From an uncultured Succinatimonas sp. (lineage in GTDB: Bacteria; Pseudomonadota; Gammaproteobacteria; Enterobacterales; Succinivibrionaceae), in NCBI GenBank assembly GCA_937880335.1, contig CALFLJ010000125.1, positions 1 to 27,463 on the forward strand: a stretch of DNA of 27,463 nucleotides, in the 5' to 3' direction. This document shows positions 1 through 8,749 of this stretch, in pieces. The translations under genes were made by a program, and so were the position numbers. Positions within the stretch are counted from its first letter, which is position 1. Each line of letters opens with the position of its first letter. The notes under the pieces are model-generated. The model saw only the letters and a list, made by a program, of their open reading frames with translations. It did no database searches and was not told the DNA's origin.

Positions 1-19
1 GGAATATTTAGATATAGAT

Positions 20-42
20 CACCCTAGTTAAAAACTAGGGTG
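20..42. repeat. Perfect hairpin, 10-bp stem
   Basis: The arms CACCCTAGTT (20-29) and AACTAGGGTG (33-42) pair perfectly around a 3-nt loop. A weaker CCAAA/TTTGG hairpin follows at 43-54. Neither strand shows a clear T-run after the stem, so this is not a textbook intrinsic terminator. It could still end a transcript coming from a gene left of the window, possibly a cas gene for the array at 431, but that gene is not visible. Confidence 0.5.
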
Positions 43-54
43 CCAAAAGTTTGG

Positions 55-365
55 GCTCATAATTCACCAGAGATTTTTTATTTAAAATAGATTGTTATGT
101 TTATAAATAAATTGAGTTTATAGCGACAAATATGTCAAAGTGAAATATATGGTTTGATAGCTAAATGTATTGTAATTTTTAGCCATTATATAATCGTTTT
201 GAAGGAATAAAATTTTAATTGTTATCTCTAATATTAGTACTATTGAGATAGTATAATATTAATAATATAATGTGTTACATAAGTTTTTGTTCTTTGCAAA
301 CCTATAGTCTTAATTTTGACTTAGCCATAAAAATGGGCAAAGTTTTCTTATTTTGCTGAATAAAA
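55..365. other. Non-coding AT-rich leader region
   Basis: I see no open reading frame with a credible ribosome binding site on either strand and no tRNA-like fold. The stretch is very AT-rich and lies upstream of the Cas12a-type array, so it is best read as array leader or as the remains of an intergenic region. Confidence 0.45.
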
Positions 366-381
366 TGTGATAGATTTCACA
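366..381. promoter_or_regulatory. CRP (cAMP receptor protein) type binding site
   Basis: The site reads TGTGA, six bases, TCACA, which is the complete 5-6-5 CRP core. Flanking A/T bases (AAA before, TAA after) also fit the extended consensus. Its centre (373/374) lies about 40 bp before the expected start of transcription from the -10 element at 401-406, which is the class II activator position. No crp gene is in the window, so the regulator is inferred. Confidence 0.55.
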
Positions 382-406
382 TAAATGGTTTATTTTTTTG
401 TAGAAT
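376..406 (+). promoter_or_regulatory. Candidate promoter of the Cas12a-type array
   Basis: A -35-like TTCACA (376-381) overlaps the right half of the CRP site. A -10-like TAGAAT (401-406, 5 of 6 consensus) follows after 19 bp. Transcription would begin near 413, about 18 bp before the first repeat. The long spacer and the overlapping CRP site suggest an activator-dependent promoter. Confidence 0.4.
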
Positions 407-417
407 TATTCTACAAA
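397..417. repeat. Leader palindrome next to the array
   Basis: The arms TTTGTAGAA (397-405) and TTCTACAAA (409-417) form a 9-bp perfect stem with a 3-nt loop, ending 13 bp before the first repeat. The arms use the same GTAGA and TCTAC words as the crRNA handle in the repeats, but in the opposite order. It overlaps the proposed -10. It may be a leader recognition element or an RNA hairpin at the transcript start; the function is not known. Confidence 0.45.
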
Positions 418-430
418 TTTTGCAAAACGG

Positions 431-592
431 GTCTAAAGCTTATAAAAAATTTCTACTGTTGTAGATAAATAAATACTAACTTGTTAAGCTATAGTCTAAA
501 GCTTATAAAAAATTTCTACTGTTGTAGATAATTATCATCGTTCATTACTTCTTCTAGTCTAAAGCTTATAAAAAATTTCTACTGTTGTAGAT
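431..592 (+). CRISPR. Type V-A (Cas12a) CRISPR mini-array, 3 repeats, 2 spacers
   Basis: Three identical 36-nt repeats lie at 431-466, 494-529 and 557-592, separated by two 27-nt spacers (467-493 and 530-556). Each repeat starts GTCTAAAGC and ends AATTTCTACTGTTGTAGAT, the well-known Cas12a crRNA handle with stem TCTAC/GTAGA. Handle orientation sets transcription on the plus strand with each spacer 3' of its repeat. No cas12a, cas1 or cas2 is visible; they may lie left of the window or elsewhere, or the array may be an orphan. The last repeat ends 3 bp before the sbcC stop codon, with no degenerate repeat and no terminator. Confidence 0.95.
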
Positions 593-595
593 TGA

Positions 596-3500
596 TCACT
601 TAATTCCTGGCCCAGACAAGTTGCTGTGTCCACCACCTTTGGTTTCAACCTTAATTTGCACAGGTATTCTTTCATTTAGTTCTTGTACATGAGAGATAAT
701 TCCAATGAGCTTATTTTCCTGATGTAATGATGCAAGTGTATTTAAAGCAGTATTTAATGCATTTTCATCTAAAGTTCCAAATCCTTCATCTAAAAATAAA
801 GAATCAACTCTTACTTTACCTCGAGACATTTGAGAAAGTCCTAAAGCAAGAGCTAAGCTTACAATAAAGCTCTCACCTCCTGAGAGGTTAGATGTTGTAC
901 GTATATTATTTGCCTCAAAACTATCTATAACGTTAATTGAAAGGGGATCTAGACTATCCCGAACGAGTAAATAGCGGTCATTCATTTTTGCTAGTTGTTC
1001 ATTAGCGTTTTTGATCATAATTTCAAAGGTCATACCTTGAGCAAAGTTTCTAAACTTTTTACCATCAGCAGATCCTATAAGATCATTTAGGTTAGCATAA
1101 CGCCTGTATTCTTTTTGTAAAAGATCTCGTTCTTTTAGCTTGTCTAAAAGTTCTTTCTTCTTTTCTTTATTGCTTAAAAGTTCCTGATTTATTGCCCCAT
1201 ATTCCTGATTTAAATTTCTAATCTGGTTTTTGAGTTCATTTATATGCTCAGATAGTTCCTGAATGCTTTTATCTTGATAAGATGAAACTTTCTCAGAGGA
1301 TTTTTTAAGCTCTTCATTTAAGGATTCAATTTGTCCTAATGTTTCAGTTAAGGAGTTTTCTAAAACCTTTAACTGAGAGCTGATTTTTTCTCGTTTTTCA
1401 TCACTTAAAATAGCGTTTAAAAAATCTTCAACTAGGGTAAAACCTTGATCTTTTAAAGATAATTTAAGCGCTTGCTCTGAATTTTCAAGTTCTTGAGCGT
1501 TATTTTTAATTTGTGCTTGTAACTTTGTATTAAGTGTTTGATTTTCTTTAAGCAAAAGTTCAAAATTTTGGGTTTCCTTTACAGCATTAGCTAAATTTTC
1601 ACGGCTTTGTGCTACAGCATCCTTCATTTGATGTTCTTTTAGATCAGGATCATAATTTGAAAAAAGATCAAATCTTCTTTCTTTATTTATTTTAAGCACG
1701 CTTAGGGCATTATCTAGCGTAGCCTTATTCTCTAAAATTTCTTTTTCTAAATTTAACGCCTTATTTTTATTAACTTCCTCATCTGTTTTTATTGAGTTTA
1801 TCTTCTCATCTATATTGCTTTGTTCTTTTTCTAATGCTTTAAAATCATTATATTTTTTAGTGAGATTATCAATTAGATCTGTAGTTTTAACGTTATATTC
1901 ACCAAGTTCGTGTTCTGACAATCCATTATCTAAGGATTTTGCAATCCCATCATATTCAATTTGCAAATTAATAAGTTTGTTTTCTTCACTTTTGATCTGT
2001 TCAGAAAGTGAGTTTACTTTTTCTGTAAGATTGTTAAGTTTGCTTTCGATGGTTGAAAGATTAGCACATGAAACCTTAAGTTCACCTTTTGCAGTTTCTA
2101 ATTTAACCCTCAGTTTATTTATATTTTCAACTTTATCTTTTACAGCCTTAAGCTTAATTTCAGTATCATTTTCCTTTGGTAAGTCCTTATCAATACAGTA
2201 AGGATGAACTTTAGAGCCACATAAAGGGCAAGGTTCATTATCTACAAGCTCAGCTCTATGCTCACTTAAGGTTTTGATCGTGTTTAAAAACTTTAAGTAA
2301 TTTTGAAACTCATTTATTTCTCTTTGGTAGAATTCATAACTCTCACCGTTAAGTAAAGAGGTGATCTCATTTTCAATGTTTTTAACCTCAAGTCGAGCTT
2401 TGGCAATTTCATCCTGGGCTTTTTGCAAATTCTCCTGTTCTAAAGTTTTATTTTTAGTATTTTTCTTAAAGTCTTTTTTTAATTTAACAATTAAACTGTT
2501 TTGCGCCTCTAGACGGGGAGGGTATTTTTCGAGATTTTTAAATTGTAATTTAATGCTTTCAAGATTTAGAGCTAAATAATCCATAGCAAGCTTTTGACTT
2601 GCAATTTTATTCTGATTTGACACTTTATCTGCTAAGACTTTTTGTTTCTGTTCAAGAAGAGTTTGTGAGTTTTTGTAAATGTCATCTAGTTTTTTATTTA
2701 GATCTTTTTGTTTTTTATTGATAATACTAAAGTCGTCATTCTCTTTGGCAATAAGAGTATCAAGATTTCTTACCTCTTTTAAGAGTTTTAAAAGATCTTG
2801 TTCTTTGTTAAAAAGGTCTTGAACTTCAATTTCTTTATTTTCTTTTACTTTTATAGCATTTTGTAAAGCTAAATTAATTTTAGGAGTTTTAAGCAGAGAT
2901 TTATTTAAATCAGTTTTAAGATTTTTATCCTGCTTTAAAAAGTTTTCGTATTTAACATAAATTGGACGTATTATTTGTGCCTTTTTATCTAAAGTTAAAC
3001 TTAATTCATTGCTGGCAAAAAGCTCTTTTTCTTTTAAAAGTTCGTTTTTTTTAAGTTCTAGCTTAGATTTTCTCTCTATAAGTTTTTCTAAGTTTTGTTT
3101 CTCATAAAGTTTTGTTTCATAATCTTTTAAACTTAAATTAAGTTTTGTAACCTTTTCATTAAGTTCAACTAATGATTTTTCCTTAGAGTTTTCCTCATCT
3201 AAACTCAAAACTTTTTGATTATCGACAATCTCGTTTAATAGAGTTAACTTTCTCATTTTTTCTGAGGTTAACTTTTGTACTAATTTTGAGATTTCAGAGT
3301 AAATTTCAGAGCCTGTAATTTGCTCTAAAAGAGCTGATCTCTCAGAGGACTTTGCATGCAAGAATTTAGAAAATTCACCCTGAGCGATAAGAATTGATTT
3401 TGTAAAACGCTCATAATTCATACCAGAGAGATCTTCAATCTTATCTGCAATTTCGTTTATTTTTGTGGCTATGATTTCATTAGTCTGAGCGTTGGCAAGC

Positions 3501-3844
3501 TCCATTTCAATTTTCTGTAAAGCTCCATCCGCTTTGTTATAAGCTCGCCTTTGAGAGAATGTTGAGCGAAATACTCCCTTTAGAGTTGAAAACTCAACTG
3601 CAGATAGACATTCTGCACAGCCTTGAGTCATAACCTCATTAGTTTTTTGACTTATTGTTTTAATGCGAGGGGTATGTCCAAATAAGGCTAGGCTTAAGGC
3701 ATCTAAAATAGTACTTTTACCCGATCCGGTAGGACCTGAGATTAGGAATATTCCACTTTGCTCGTATTCTTTAGCTGTAAAATCGATAGTGAAATCACCT
3801 TTAAGTGAATTTAAGTTTTTAAAATGTAATTTTAAAATTTTCAT
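596..3844 (-). CDS. sbcC: Nuclease SbcCD subunit C (SMC/Rad50-like ATPase)
   Basis: SbcC is the ATPase of the SbcCD nuclease, which opens DNA hairpins and processes protein-blocked ends during replication and repair in the cytoplasm. The 1082-residue protein has the Rad50 plan: Walker A GPTGSGKST at 37-45, two very long coiled-coil stretches rich in Lys, Glu, Leu and Asn, a zinc hook CPLC at 539-542 in the middle, the ABC signature LSGGES near 986, and Walker B SLFLDEGFGTLD near 1015-1025. Length is normal for the family. The ATG overlaps the TAA of sbcD by one base (TAATG), so the two are translationally coupled and probably made in equal amounts. The 3' end runs up against the Cas12a-type array with no intervening terminator. 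Confidence 0.97.
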   Translation of the reverse strand: MKILKLHFKNLNSLKGDFTIDFTAKEYEQSGIFLISGPTGSGKSTILDALSLALFGHTPRIKTISQKTNEVMTQGCAECLSAVEFSTLKGVFRSTFSQRRAYNKADGALQKIEMELANAQTNEIIATKINEIADKIEDLSGMNYERFTKSILIAQGEFSKFLHAKSSERSALLEQITGSEIYSEISKLVQKLTSEKMRKLTLLNEIVDNQKVLSLDEENSKEKSLVELNEKVTKLNLSLKDYETKLYEKQNLEKLIERKSKLELKKNELLKEKELFASNELSLTLDKKAQIIRPIYVKYENFLKQDKNLKTDLNKSLLKTPKINLALQNAIKVKENKEIEVQDLFNKEQDLLKLLKEVRNLDTLIAKENDDFSIINKKQKDLNKKLDDIYKNSQTLLEQKQKVLADKVSNQNKIASQKLAMDYLALNLESIKLQFKNLEKYPPRLEAQNSLIVKLKKDFKKNTKNKTLEQENLQKAQDEIAKARLEVKNIENEITSLLNGESYEFYQREINEFQNYLKFLNTIKTLSEHRAELVDNEPCPLCGSKVHPYCIDKDLPKENDTEIKLKAVKDKVENINKLRVKLETAKGELKVSCANLSTIESKLNNLTEKVNSLSEQIKSEENKLINLQIEYDGIAKSLDNGLSEHELGEYNVKTTDLIDNLTKKYNDFKALEKEQSNIDEKINSIKTDEEVNKNKALNLEKEILENKATLDNALSVLKINKERRFDLFSNYDPDLKEHQMKDAVAQSRENLANAVKETQNFELLLKENQTLNTKLQAQIKNNAQELENSEQALKLSLKDQGFTLVEDFLNAILSDEKREKISSQLKVLENSLTETLGQIESLNEELKKSSEKVSSYQDKSIQELSEHINELKNQIRNLNQEYGAINQELLSNKEKKKELLDKLKERDLLQKEYRRYANLNDLIGSADGKKFRNFAQGMTFEIMIKNANEQLAKMNDRYLLVRDSLDPLSINVIDSFEANNIRTTSNLSGGESFIVSLALALGLSQMSRGKVRVDSLFLDEGFGTLDENALNTALNTLASLHQENKLIGIISHVQELNERIPVQIKVETKGGGHSNLSGPGIK

Positions 3845-5109
3845 TATTGGTGATCCTTAAGAGCCATCTTATCCTGCTCGTTATAAATTCCAATGATTTC
3901 ATCGAATGTTTTATGATATTCAGATCTTAAATCCTCGGGGATATTATGACTTATAAGACAACGCTCAAGTACATCTTTTGGAGTTAGATCCTCTAAATAC
4001 TCATCAACACTATGTCCTTTCAAAAAGCGTTCTTTAAGATTTAGATCTTTAATTGCCAAAAGCTCAACTAAGCTATCTTCTGTAGCTTTATAAAGAACAT
4101 CTGCAAGATCTGCAATTGGAATACTATCCTCATATAGAACTTCAAGATATAAAGGTTTGTTTTTTTGCACAAGCTCATTTACCTTGTCTATTATTTCATC
4201 TCTTTTCCCTTTTAAAGATACTAGTTTACAAAAGATTGGAACCTCGATTTTTGAGACACATATTTCTTTGGTGTTTGATATTTCAATTAAACTTAGGCTT
4301 TTAGGACAATTTTCAGAAAAGCTTAATTGCAAAGGAGAACCACTATAGCGGACAATGTTTTTATTAAATGGATTGTTAATAGTTTGCTGTGAATGTAGAT
4401 GTCCTAAGGCTGTATATAAAAAACAGTCAGGGAAGATATTTACAGGAACATTATCTAGTGTGCCTACATAAAGCGACTGCGGTTTTTCATCACTAGAGAC
4501 ACTAGCTCCTGTAACAAAAAGATGACCACAACCAATAATAGGTAATGGAGGTGAAAATTCTTTGGCTGCTTTTTCACACAATAATCCTATTTCTTTATAG
4601 TGATTGGCAATACCGTTTTTAAGTTTTAAAGCCTTATCCTGTCCGTCATCATAAAAGTCTGATAAGCGTACATCTTTTTGTCTTAGATAAGGAACAGCTC
4701 CTATTACTAAATAAGGTTTATCATTTTTGTCTTTAAGAACAAGAACTTCTTCGTTTAAATCGCCATTAAAAGCGCTTACTACATGGACATTAAGACTTTT
4801 TAAAATAGGTCGACAGGCATTTAGGAAGCTAGGTGAATCATGATTTCCCCCAGTTATAACCACATCTTTTAAGCTTTCTACAGATGGTAGTGAGCTTAAA
4901 AACTTATAATAAAGCTCCTGAGATTTATGACTTGGGGTTTGAGTGTCAAAAACATCACCACAAATTAAAAGTACATCAATTTCTTCTTTTACTAAGGTAT
5001 CATGCAGGAAGTTTAAAAACTTTTCATGTTCTAAAAAGCGGCTTTTATCATAAATATTTTTGCCAAGATGAATGTCTGCTGTATGCGCATAATTGAATAT
5101 ATATTGCAA
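3844..5109 (-). CDS. sbcD: Nuclease SbcCD subunit D (Mre11-like phosphoesterase)
   Basis: SbcD is the Mn-dependent nuclease partner of SbcC. The metallophosphoesterase motifs are all visible: HTADIHLG near residue 9, CGDVFDTQTP near 50, GGNHDSPS near 87, GCGHLF near 193 and ALGHLHSQ near 235, followed by the C-terminal SbcC-binding part. The predicted start is a TTG (5107-5109) without a clear Shine-Dalgarno sequence. I keep it because family members begin only a few residues before the HTAD motif and no ATG is available nearby. A minus-strand TATAAT at 5132-5137 would give a leader of only about 15 nt. It is the first gene of a two-gene operon with sbcC. Confidence 0.95.
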   Translation of the reverse strand: MQYIFNYAHTADIHLGKNIYDKSRFLEHEKFLNFLHDTLVKEEIDVLLICGDVFDTQTPSHKSQELYYKFLSSLPSVESLKDVVITGGNHDSPSFLNACRPILKSLNVHVVSAFNGDLNEEVLVLKDKNDKPYLVIGAVPYLRQKDVRLSDFYDDGQDKALKLKNGIANHYKEIGLLCEKAAKEFSPPLPIIGCGHLFVTGASVSSDEKPQSLYVGTLDNVPVNIFPDCFLYTALGHLHSQQTINNPFNKNIVRYSGSPLQLSFSENCPKSLSLIEISNTKEICVSKIEVPIFCKLVSLKGKRDEIIDKVNELVQKNKPLYLEVLYEDSIPIADLADVLYKATEDSLVELLAIKDLNLKERFLKGHSVDEYLEDLTPKDVLERCLISHNIPEDLRSEYHKTFDEIIGIYNEQDKMALKDHQ

Positions 5110-5131
5110 AACAAAAAAGTATGATTGATTT

Positions 5132-5137
5132 ATTATA
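5132..5137 (-). promoter_or_regulatory. -10 element of the sbcDC promoter
   Basis: On the minus strand this reads TATAAT, a perfect -10 hexamer, 22 bp before the TTG of sbcD. I cannot find a good -35. The position supports the TTG as the true start of sbcD. Confidence 0.4.
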
Positions 5138-5216
5138 GGCTAAAAAATTGAGATAAAGATTGCTATTATTAACTTGATTTTCAAAGTTTATAAAACGCTT
5201 ATATTAAGGATTAAAA

Positions 5217-5906
5217 TTGAATAACTGGCATGATCTAATAGGTCCTTTAAAAAATACTCAAGAATTTAAACACGCATACTCTTTTTCTAAAGAGCAAAGA
5301 GCTCAGGGGTTTACGGTTTATCCTCCTGAGTCTGAGGTTTTCAATGCTTTTGTCTATACTCCTTTAGACAAACTTAAAGTAGTGATCATAGGTCAGGATC
5401 CATATCATGAGCCAAATCAGGCTATGGGGCTTAGTTTTTCTGTACCTGTAGGAACTAAAACTCCGCCATCTTTAATTAATATCTACAAAGAACTGCAAAG
5501 TGATATAACTGATTTTAAAATTCCTAACCATGGTAATTTAATTCCTTGGGCAAGACAGGGGGTATTACTTTTAAATTCTGTTTTAACTGTAAGACGTGGA
5601 GAGGCCAACTCACATGCAAATTGTGGTTGGGAGGCTTTTACCGATGGGGTTATAAAGAGCATTGGGGAGAATTTATCTGGGGTTGTGTTTATGCTGTGGG
5701 GATCTCCTGCTCGAAAAAAAGCCCGTTTAATTGATACCTCAAGAAATTTAGTTTTAGAAGCAGCCCATCCAAGTCCTCTTTCTGCATATCGAGGTTTTTT
5801 CGGTTGTCATCATTTTTCAAAGGCTAACTCATATTTAATTTCTCAAGGTAAAAAGCCTATTGACTGGCAGTTGCCTTTGAATTTAGATGGTAGTGAGGAG
5901 CTTTAG
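5217..5906 (+). CDS. ung: Uracil-DNA glycosylase, family 1
   Basis: Ung removes uracil from DNA as the first step of base excision repair. The 229-residue protein has the catalytic water-activating motif GQDPYH with Asp61, the LLLNSVLTVRRGEANSH segment at about 117-133, and the HPSPLSAYRGFFGCHHFS motif with catalytic His184. Length is typical. Translation appears to start at a TTG (5217): an AAGGA sequence at 5206-5210 sits 6 bp upstream, and no in-frame ATG precedes the conserved N-terminus. The gene is divergent from sbcD. Its stop codon overlaps the stop of the convergent pseG (shared bases 5903-5906), so no terminator separates them. Confidence 0.97.
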   Translation: MNNWHDLIGPLKNTQEFKHAYSFSKEQRAQGFTVYPPESEVFNAFVYTPLDKLKVVIIGQDPYHEPNQAMGLSFSVPVGTKTPPSLINIYKELQSDITDFKIPNHGNLIPWARQGVLLLNSVLTVRRGEANSHANCGWEAFTDGVIKSIGENLSGVVFMLWGSPARKKARLIDTSRNLVLEAAHPSPLSAYRGFFGCHHFSKANSYLISQGKKPIDWQLPLNLDGSEEL

Positions 5907-6889
5907 TCTGTAAGATCTTTTATAATTTTAGCTATGCGTAAAAGGCCTTTACCGTCTACGATATTTTTTCCATTTTTTGCATAGCTTTCTTTATTTGCTA
6001 AAAGCTTTTCTAGTGAAGATTGGAGTTTTAATCCATCTTCAAGATCACAAAGCGCATAATTGAGGCCTAATTTATACTTTTCTATGGCAAAAGGCGCTTT
6101 GTTCTGATTATCAGCAATAACTACATTTAAAGCTACAAGACCTGAGGCAATACGCTCATAAAGCATACCTCCACAAGCACCAATAGCCCCATCACATATT
6201 GAAAAAAGCTTAGGCATATCATTGCAATATTTTAAAAGCTTAATATTGCTATGTCCTGCACACATTGTTTTTAAATTTTGATATTGAGGGTTTGCAAGAC
6301 CAGATACTATGGTAAAACTAAAGTTTAAATAAAGTTTGCAGGATAAAATGCCGTTTAAAGTTTTGCCACATGCATCTACAGGATCAGATCCTCCAAAGCT
6401 TACAAGAATATGAGGCATTCCTTCTAATTTATGGGGAGAAATTTTACAGAATAATTCTTTGACTGTTGCGTATTTAGGTCCTACATAGATTTTGGCATTA
6501 TCATTTAAGAGATCTTTATAGTCATCTTCTTTAGCGCATAAGCCCTGATCGATTAAAGCATGAGCACAGTGATGGCGATTGCTAAGATCATCTATAACAA
6601 CAACTTTAAAATATTGTTTTATTTTAGCTTCTATTTCCTCATCTATGAAATAATGATCAATTAAAACCAAGCTTGGCGATATAGCTTTTATGGTTTTAGG
6701 TATTTCCGATAAATTTACTCTATATATAGATGAAAATTTGTTTAAAAGAGGGGCGAGATTTTCATCAAGTTCATCTGAGATTAAGACGAAATTAAAATTA
6801 TCTAAATATTTTAAAATACTGAGCACACGCATTAAGTGCCCAGTACCTATTACCTTATCAGCTCTTAAGACTATCGCAATAGTTTTCAT
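5903..6889 (-). CDS. pseG: UDP-2,4-diacetamido-2,4,6-trideoxy-beta-L-altropyranose hydrolase (PseG)
   Basis: PseG removes UDP from the PseB/PseC/PseH product and gives the free altropyranose sugar that PseI condenses with phosphoenolpyruvate to pseudaminic acid. The fold is a GT-B-like hydrolase. The N-terminal GTGHLMR motif contains the catalytic His (His18 with the start used here), and SFGGSDP lies in the second half. I start at the ATG at 6887-6889 (protein begins MKTIAIVLRAD), not at the longer in-frame start at 6910, because this ATG follows the pseF stop with one base between and matches the family N-terminus. It is the last gene of the pse cluster. PseH and PseI are not in the window. 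Confidence 0.9.
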   Translation of the reverse strand: MKTIAIVLRADKVIGTGHLMRVLSILKYLDNFNFVLISDELDENLAPLLNKFSSIYRVNLSEIPKTIKAISPSLVLIDHYFIDEEIEAKIKQYFKVVVIDDLSNRHHCAHALIDQGLCAKEDDYKDLLNDNAKIYVGPKYATVKELFCKISPHKLEGMPHILVSFGGSDPVDACGKTLNGILSCKLYLNFSFTIVSGLANPQYQNLKTMCAGHSNIKLLKYCNDMPKLFSICDGAIGACGGMLYERIASGLVALNVVIADNQNKAPFAIEKYKLGLNYALCDLEDGLKLQSSLEKLLANKESYAKNGKNIVDGKGLLRIAKIIKDLTD

Positions 6890-6890
6890 T

Positions 6891-7592
6891 TTATTCAAGC
6901 TTAAGCTCACGTACAGCTCGCATTAGAGCCTCAGCACAGGTAAAATCCTCTTCTGTATCTATATCAACGACACGGTATCGAGGCATGATAAAGCCACGTC
7001 TGACTTGACCTCCTTCGGCAAGTTCTCCTCTTAGGTATTGCGGGTTATAAAAATAGAGCATACCTGCATCCTGATAAGTCTTAGGTAGATCCTGAGAACG
7101 GGTATTGGCAAATTCAGGATGAACCCAGTGTGCATAACCTTTTTCATCAAGGTATTGAGCTCTTTGAATAGGAAAAGGAAATTCGCAGCAGCAAAATTGT
7201 ACATCAACCTTGCTTTTATCAAATTCCTCGTAAGCTTTTTTTACCCATTCAGCAGTTAAAAGAGGGGCTGTAGCATAGATGCAGGCTACAGCTTTAGCTT
7301 TATAACCGTTTTTTTCCATGCGATAGAGAGCATCTGCTATTACAGGTTCTGTGGTTGTGTAATTATCAGCTAAGCTTTTATCTCGCATAAAAGGCACATC
7401 AGCACCATAGCTTCTTGCTATAGTGGCAATTTCGTCATCATCTGTTGAGACTATTACCTTGTCAAATATGCCACTATTTCGTGCTGCGGTAATTGAATAA
7501 GATATAAGTGGAGCCCCGCAAAACTTTCGTATATTTTTACGAGGAATACGGGTTGAACCACCTCGGGCCGGAATGACAGCTAAAATACCCAT
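6891..7592 (-). CDS. pseF: CMP-pseudaminic acid cytidylyltransferase (PseF)
   Basis: PseF activates pseudaminic acid with CTP to CMP-pseudaminic acid, the donor for glycosylation of flagellin or surface glycans. The 233-residue protein has the nucleotide-binding start IPARGGSTRIPRKNIR at about 7-22, the VSTDDDEIA motif near 48, and the YATAPLL segment near 105, as in the CMP-sialic acid synthetase superfamily. Neighbours pseB, pseC and pseG argue for pseudaminic acid over neuraminic or legionaminic acid. An AAGGAG-like sequence precedes the ATG. Genes on both sides are within about 10 bp, so it is part of the operon. Confidence 0.93.
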   Translation of the reverse strand: MGILAVIPARGGSTRIPRKNIRKFCGAPLISYSITAARNSGIFDKVIVSTDDDEIATIARSYGADVPFMRDKSLADNYTTTEPVIADALYRMEKNGYKAKAVACIYATAPLLTAEWVKKAYEEFDKSKVDVQFCCCEFPFPIQRAQYLDEKGYAHWVHPEFANTRSQDLPKTYQDAGMLYFYNPQYLRGELAEGGQVRRGFIMPRYRVVDIDTEEDFTCAEALMRAVRELKLE

Positions 7593-7602
7593 AAATGTCT
7601 CC

Positions 7603-8747
7603 TTAAAGCTTATCTACCAAAGAACACAATGTGGCAGCCACAAGCTGTTGATTTACCAAATTAAGCTTAGGGTAAAGGGGAATACTTAAAGTATGGGCGA
7701 AAAAATCCTCAGCTCCCTTAAGTTTTGGGTAATTACCCGTATTTTGATAATAAGGATGACTATAAATGGGGAGGTAATGAACTTGTACTCCTATGCCTCG
7801 CTTGCGCATATTAGAATAAATCTCATCCCGGTTTTCAACCCTTACCTGATAAAGATGCCAGGAGCTTATATTGTCCTCATTATCTGCAAGAGGCAGTCCT
7901 ATATTATTTTCATTTGCAAACAGTTTTTTATATTCCTGAGCTTGCTTACGTCTTAATCTTAAAAATTCTTCAATTTTATTAAGTTGTGATATACCAAGGG
8001 CAGCTTGTAATTCTGTGAGACGATAGTTAAAACCTAATTCTTGCATTTCATAGTAGAACATAGGTTCATATTTATTAAATAACAGCTCTTTATTGTGTTC
8101 AATTCCATGTGAGGACAGTTTTCTAACCTTCTTAGCTAAATCATCTGTTTTACATAAACACATTCCACCTTCGGCTGTGGTGATTATTTTGACAGGATGG
8201 AAACTTAAGACTGTGATTTCAGAAATTTCACAGCTTCCAATTCTATGTCCTTTGTAAATTGCCCCTAAGGCATGAGCGGCATCCTCAATTAGCTTAAAGT
8301 TAAAACGCTCTTTTAGTGCATAAAGCCTGTCAAGATCTAAAGGTCTACCGCTTAGATGTACAGCAACTAAAGCTTTAGGTAATGAATGATTTTTTTCATC
8401 CTTACAAAGCATGCTTTCAAGGCAATCTAAATCAAGATTTCCTGTATCTTTATCTACATCGACAAATTCAACATTCCTACATAACGAGCACAGTTTGCAG
8501 ATGCAACGAAGCTTATGGCACTTACATAAACCTTATCGCCCTCACCTATGCCTAAAGCTAACATAGCTAAATGCAAAGCAGAGGTACAAGAGTTTACAGC
8601 AACTGCAAATGGCGCTTTGGTGTAAGCACAAACTTCATCTTCAAATTGAGGAACTAAGTCACCGCAGGTTATTAAAGGAGATTTTAAAGCCTCACATACA
8701 GCTTTAACATCATCCTCATCAATAGTTTGTGTGCTATATGGGATCAT
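7603..8747 (-). pseudogene. pseC: PseC aminotransferase, broken by one frameshift
   Basis: PseC is the PLP-dependent UDP-4-amino-4,6-dideoxy-N-acetyl-L-altrosamine transaminase, the second step to pseudaminic acid. The reading frame starts at the ATG 8745-8747 (MIPYSTQTIDEDD, typical of PseC) and runs through ...ISFVASANCARYVG. It then shifts and stops after five wrong residues. The other frame continues with VEFVDVDKDTGNLDL and runs to the stop at 7603, including the PLP-lysine motif SFHPVK. Putting back one base near 8474-8475 (an AAA run shortened to AA on the coding strand) gives about 381 residues, the normal family length. Apart from this the gene looks intact, so it is either a recent mutation or a sequencing error. 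The second fragment alone could only start at an internal ATG (8412). Confidence 0.88.
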
Positions 8748-8749
8748 GA

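Noticed and set aside
8454..8747. A separate 97-residue protein next to a 269-residue aminotransferase
   Set aside because: The two frames join into one full-length PseC after restoring a single base, so they are one broken gene.
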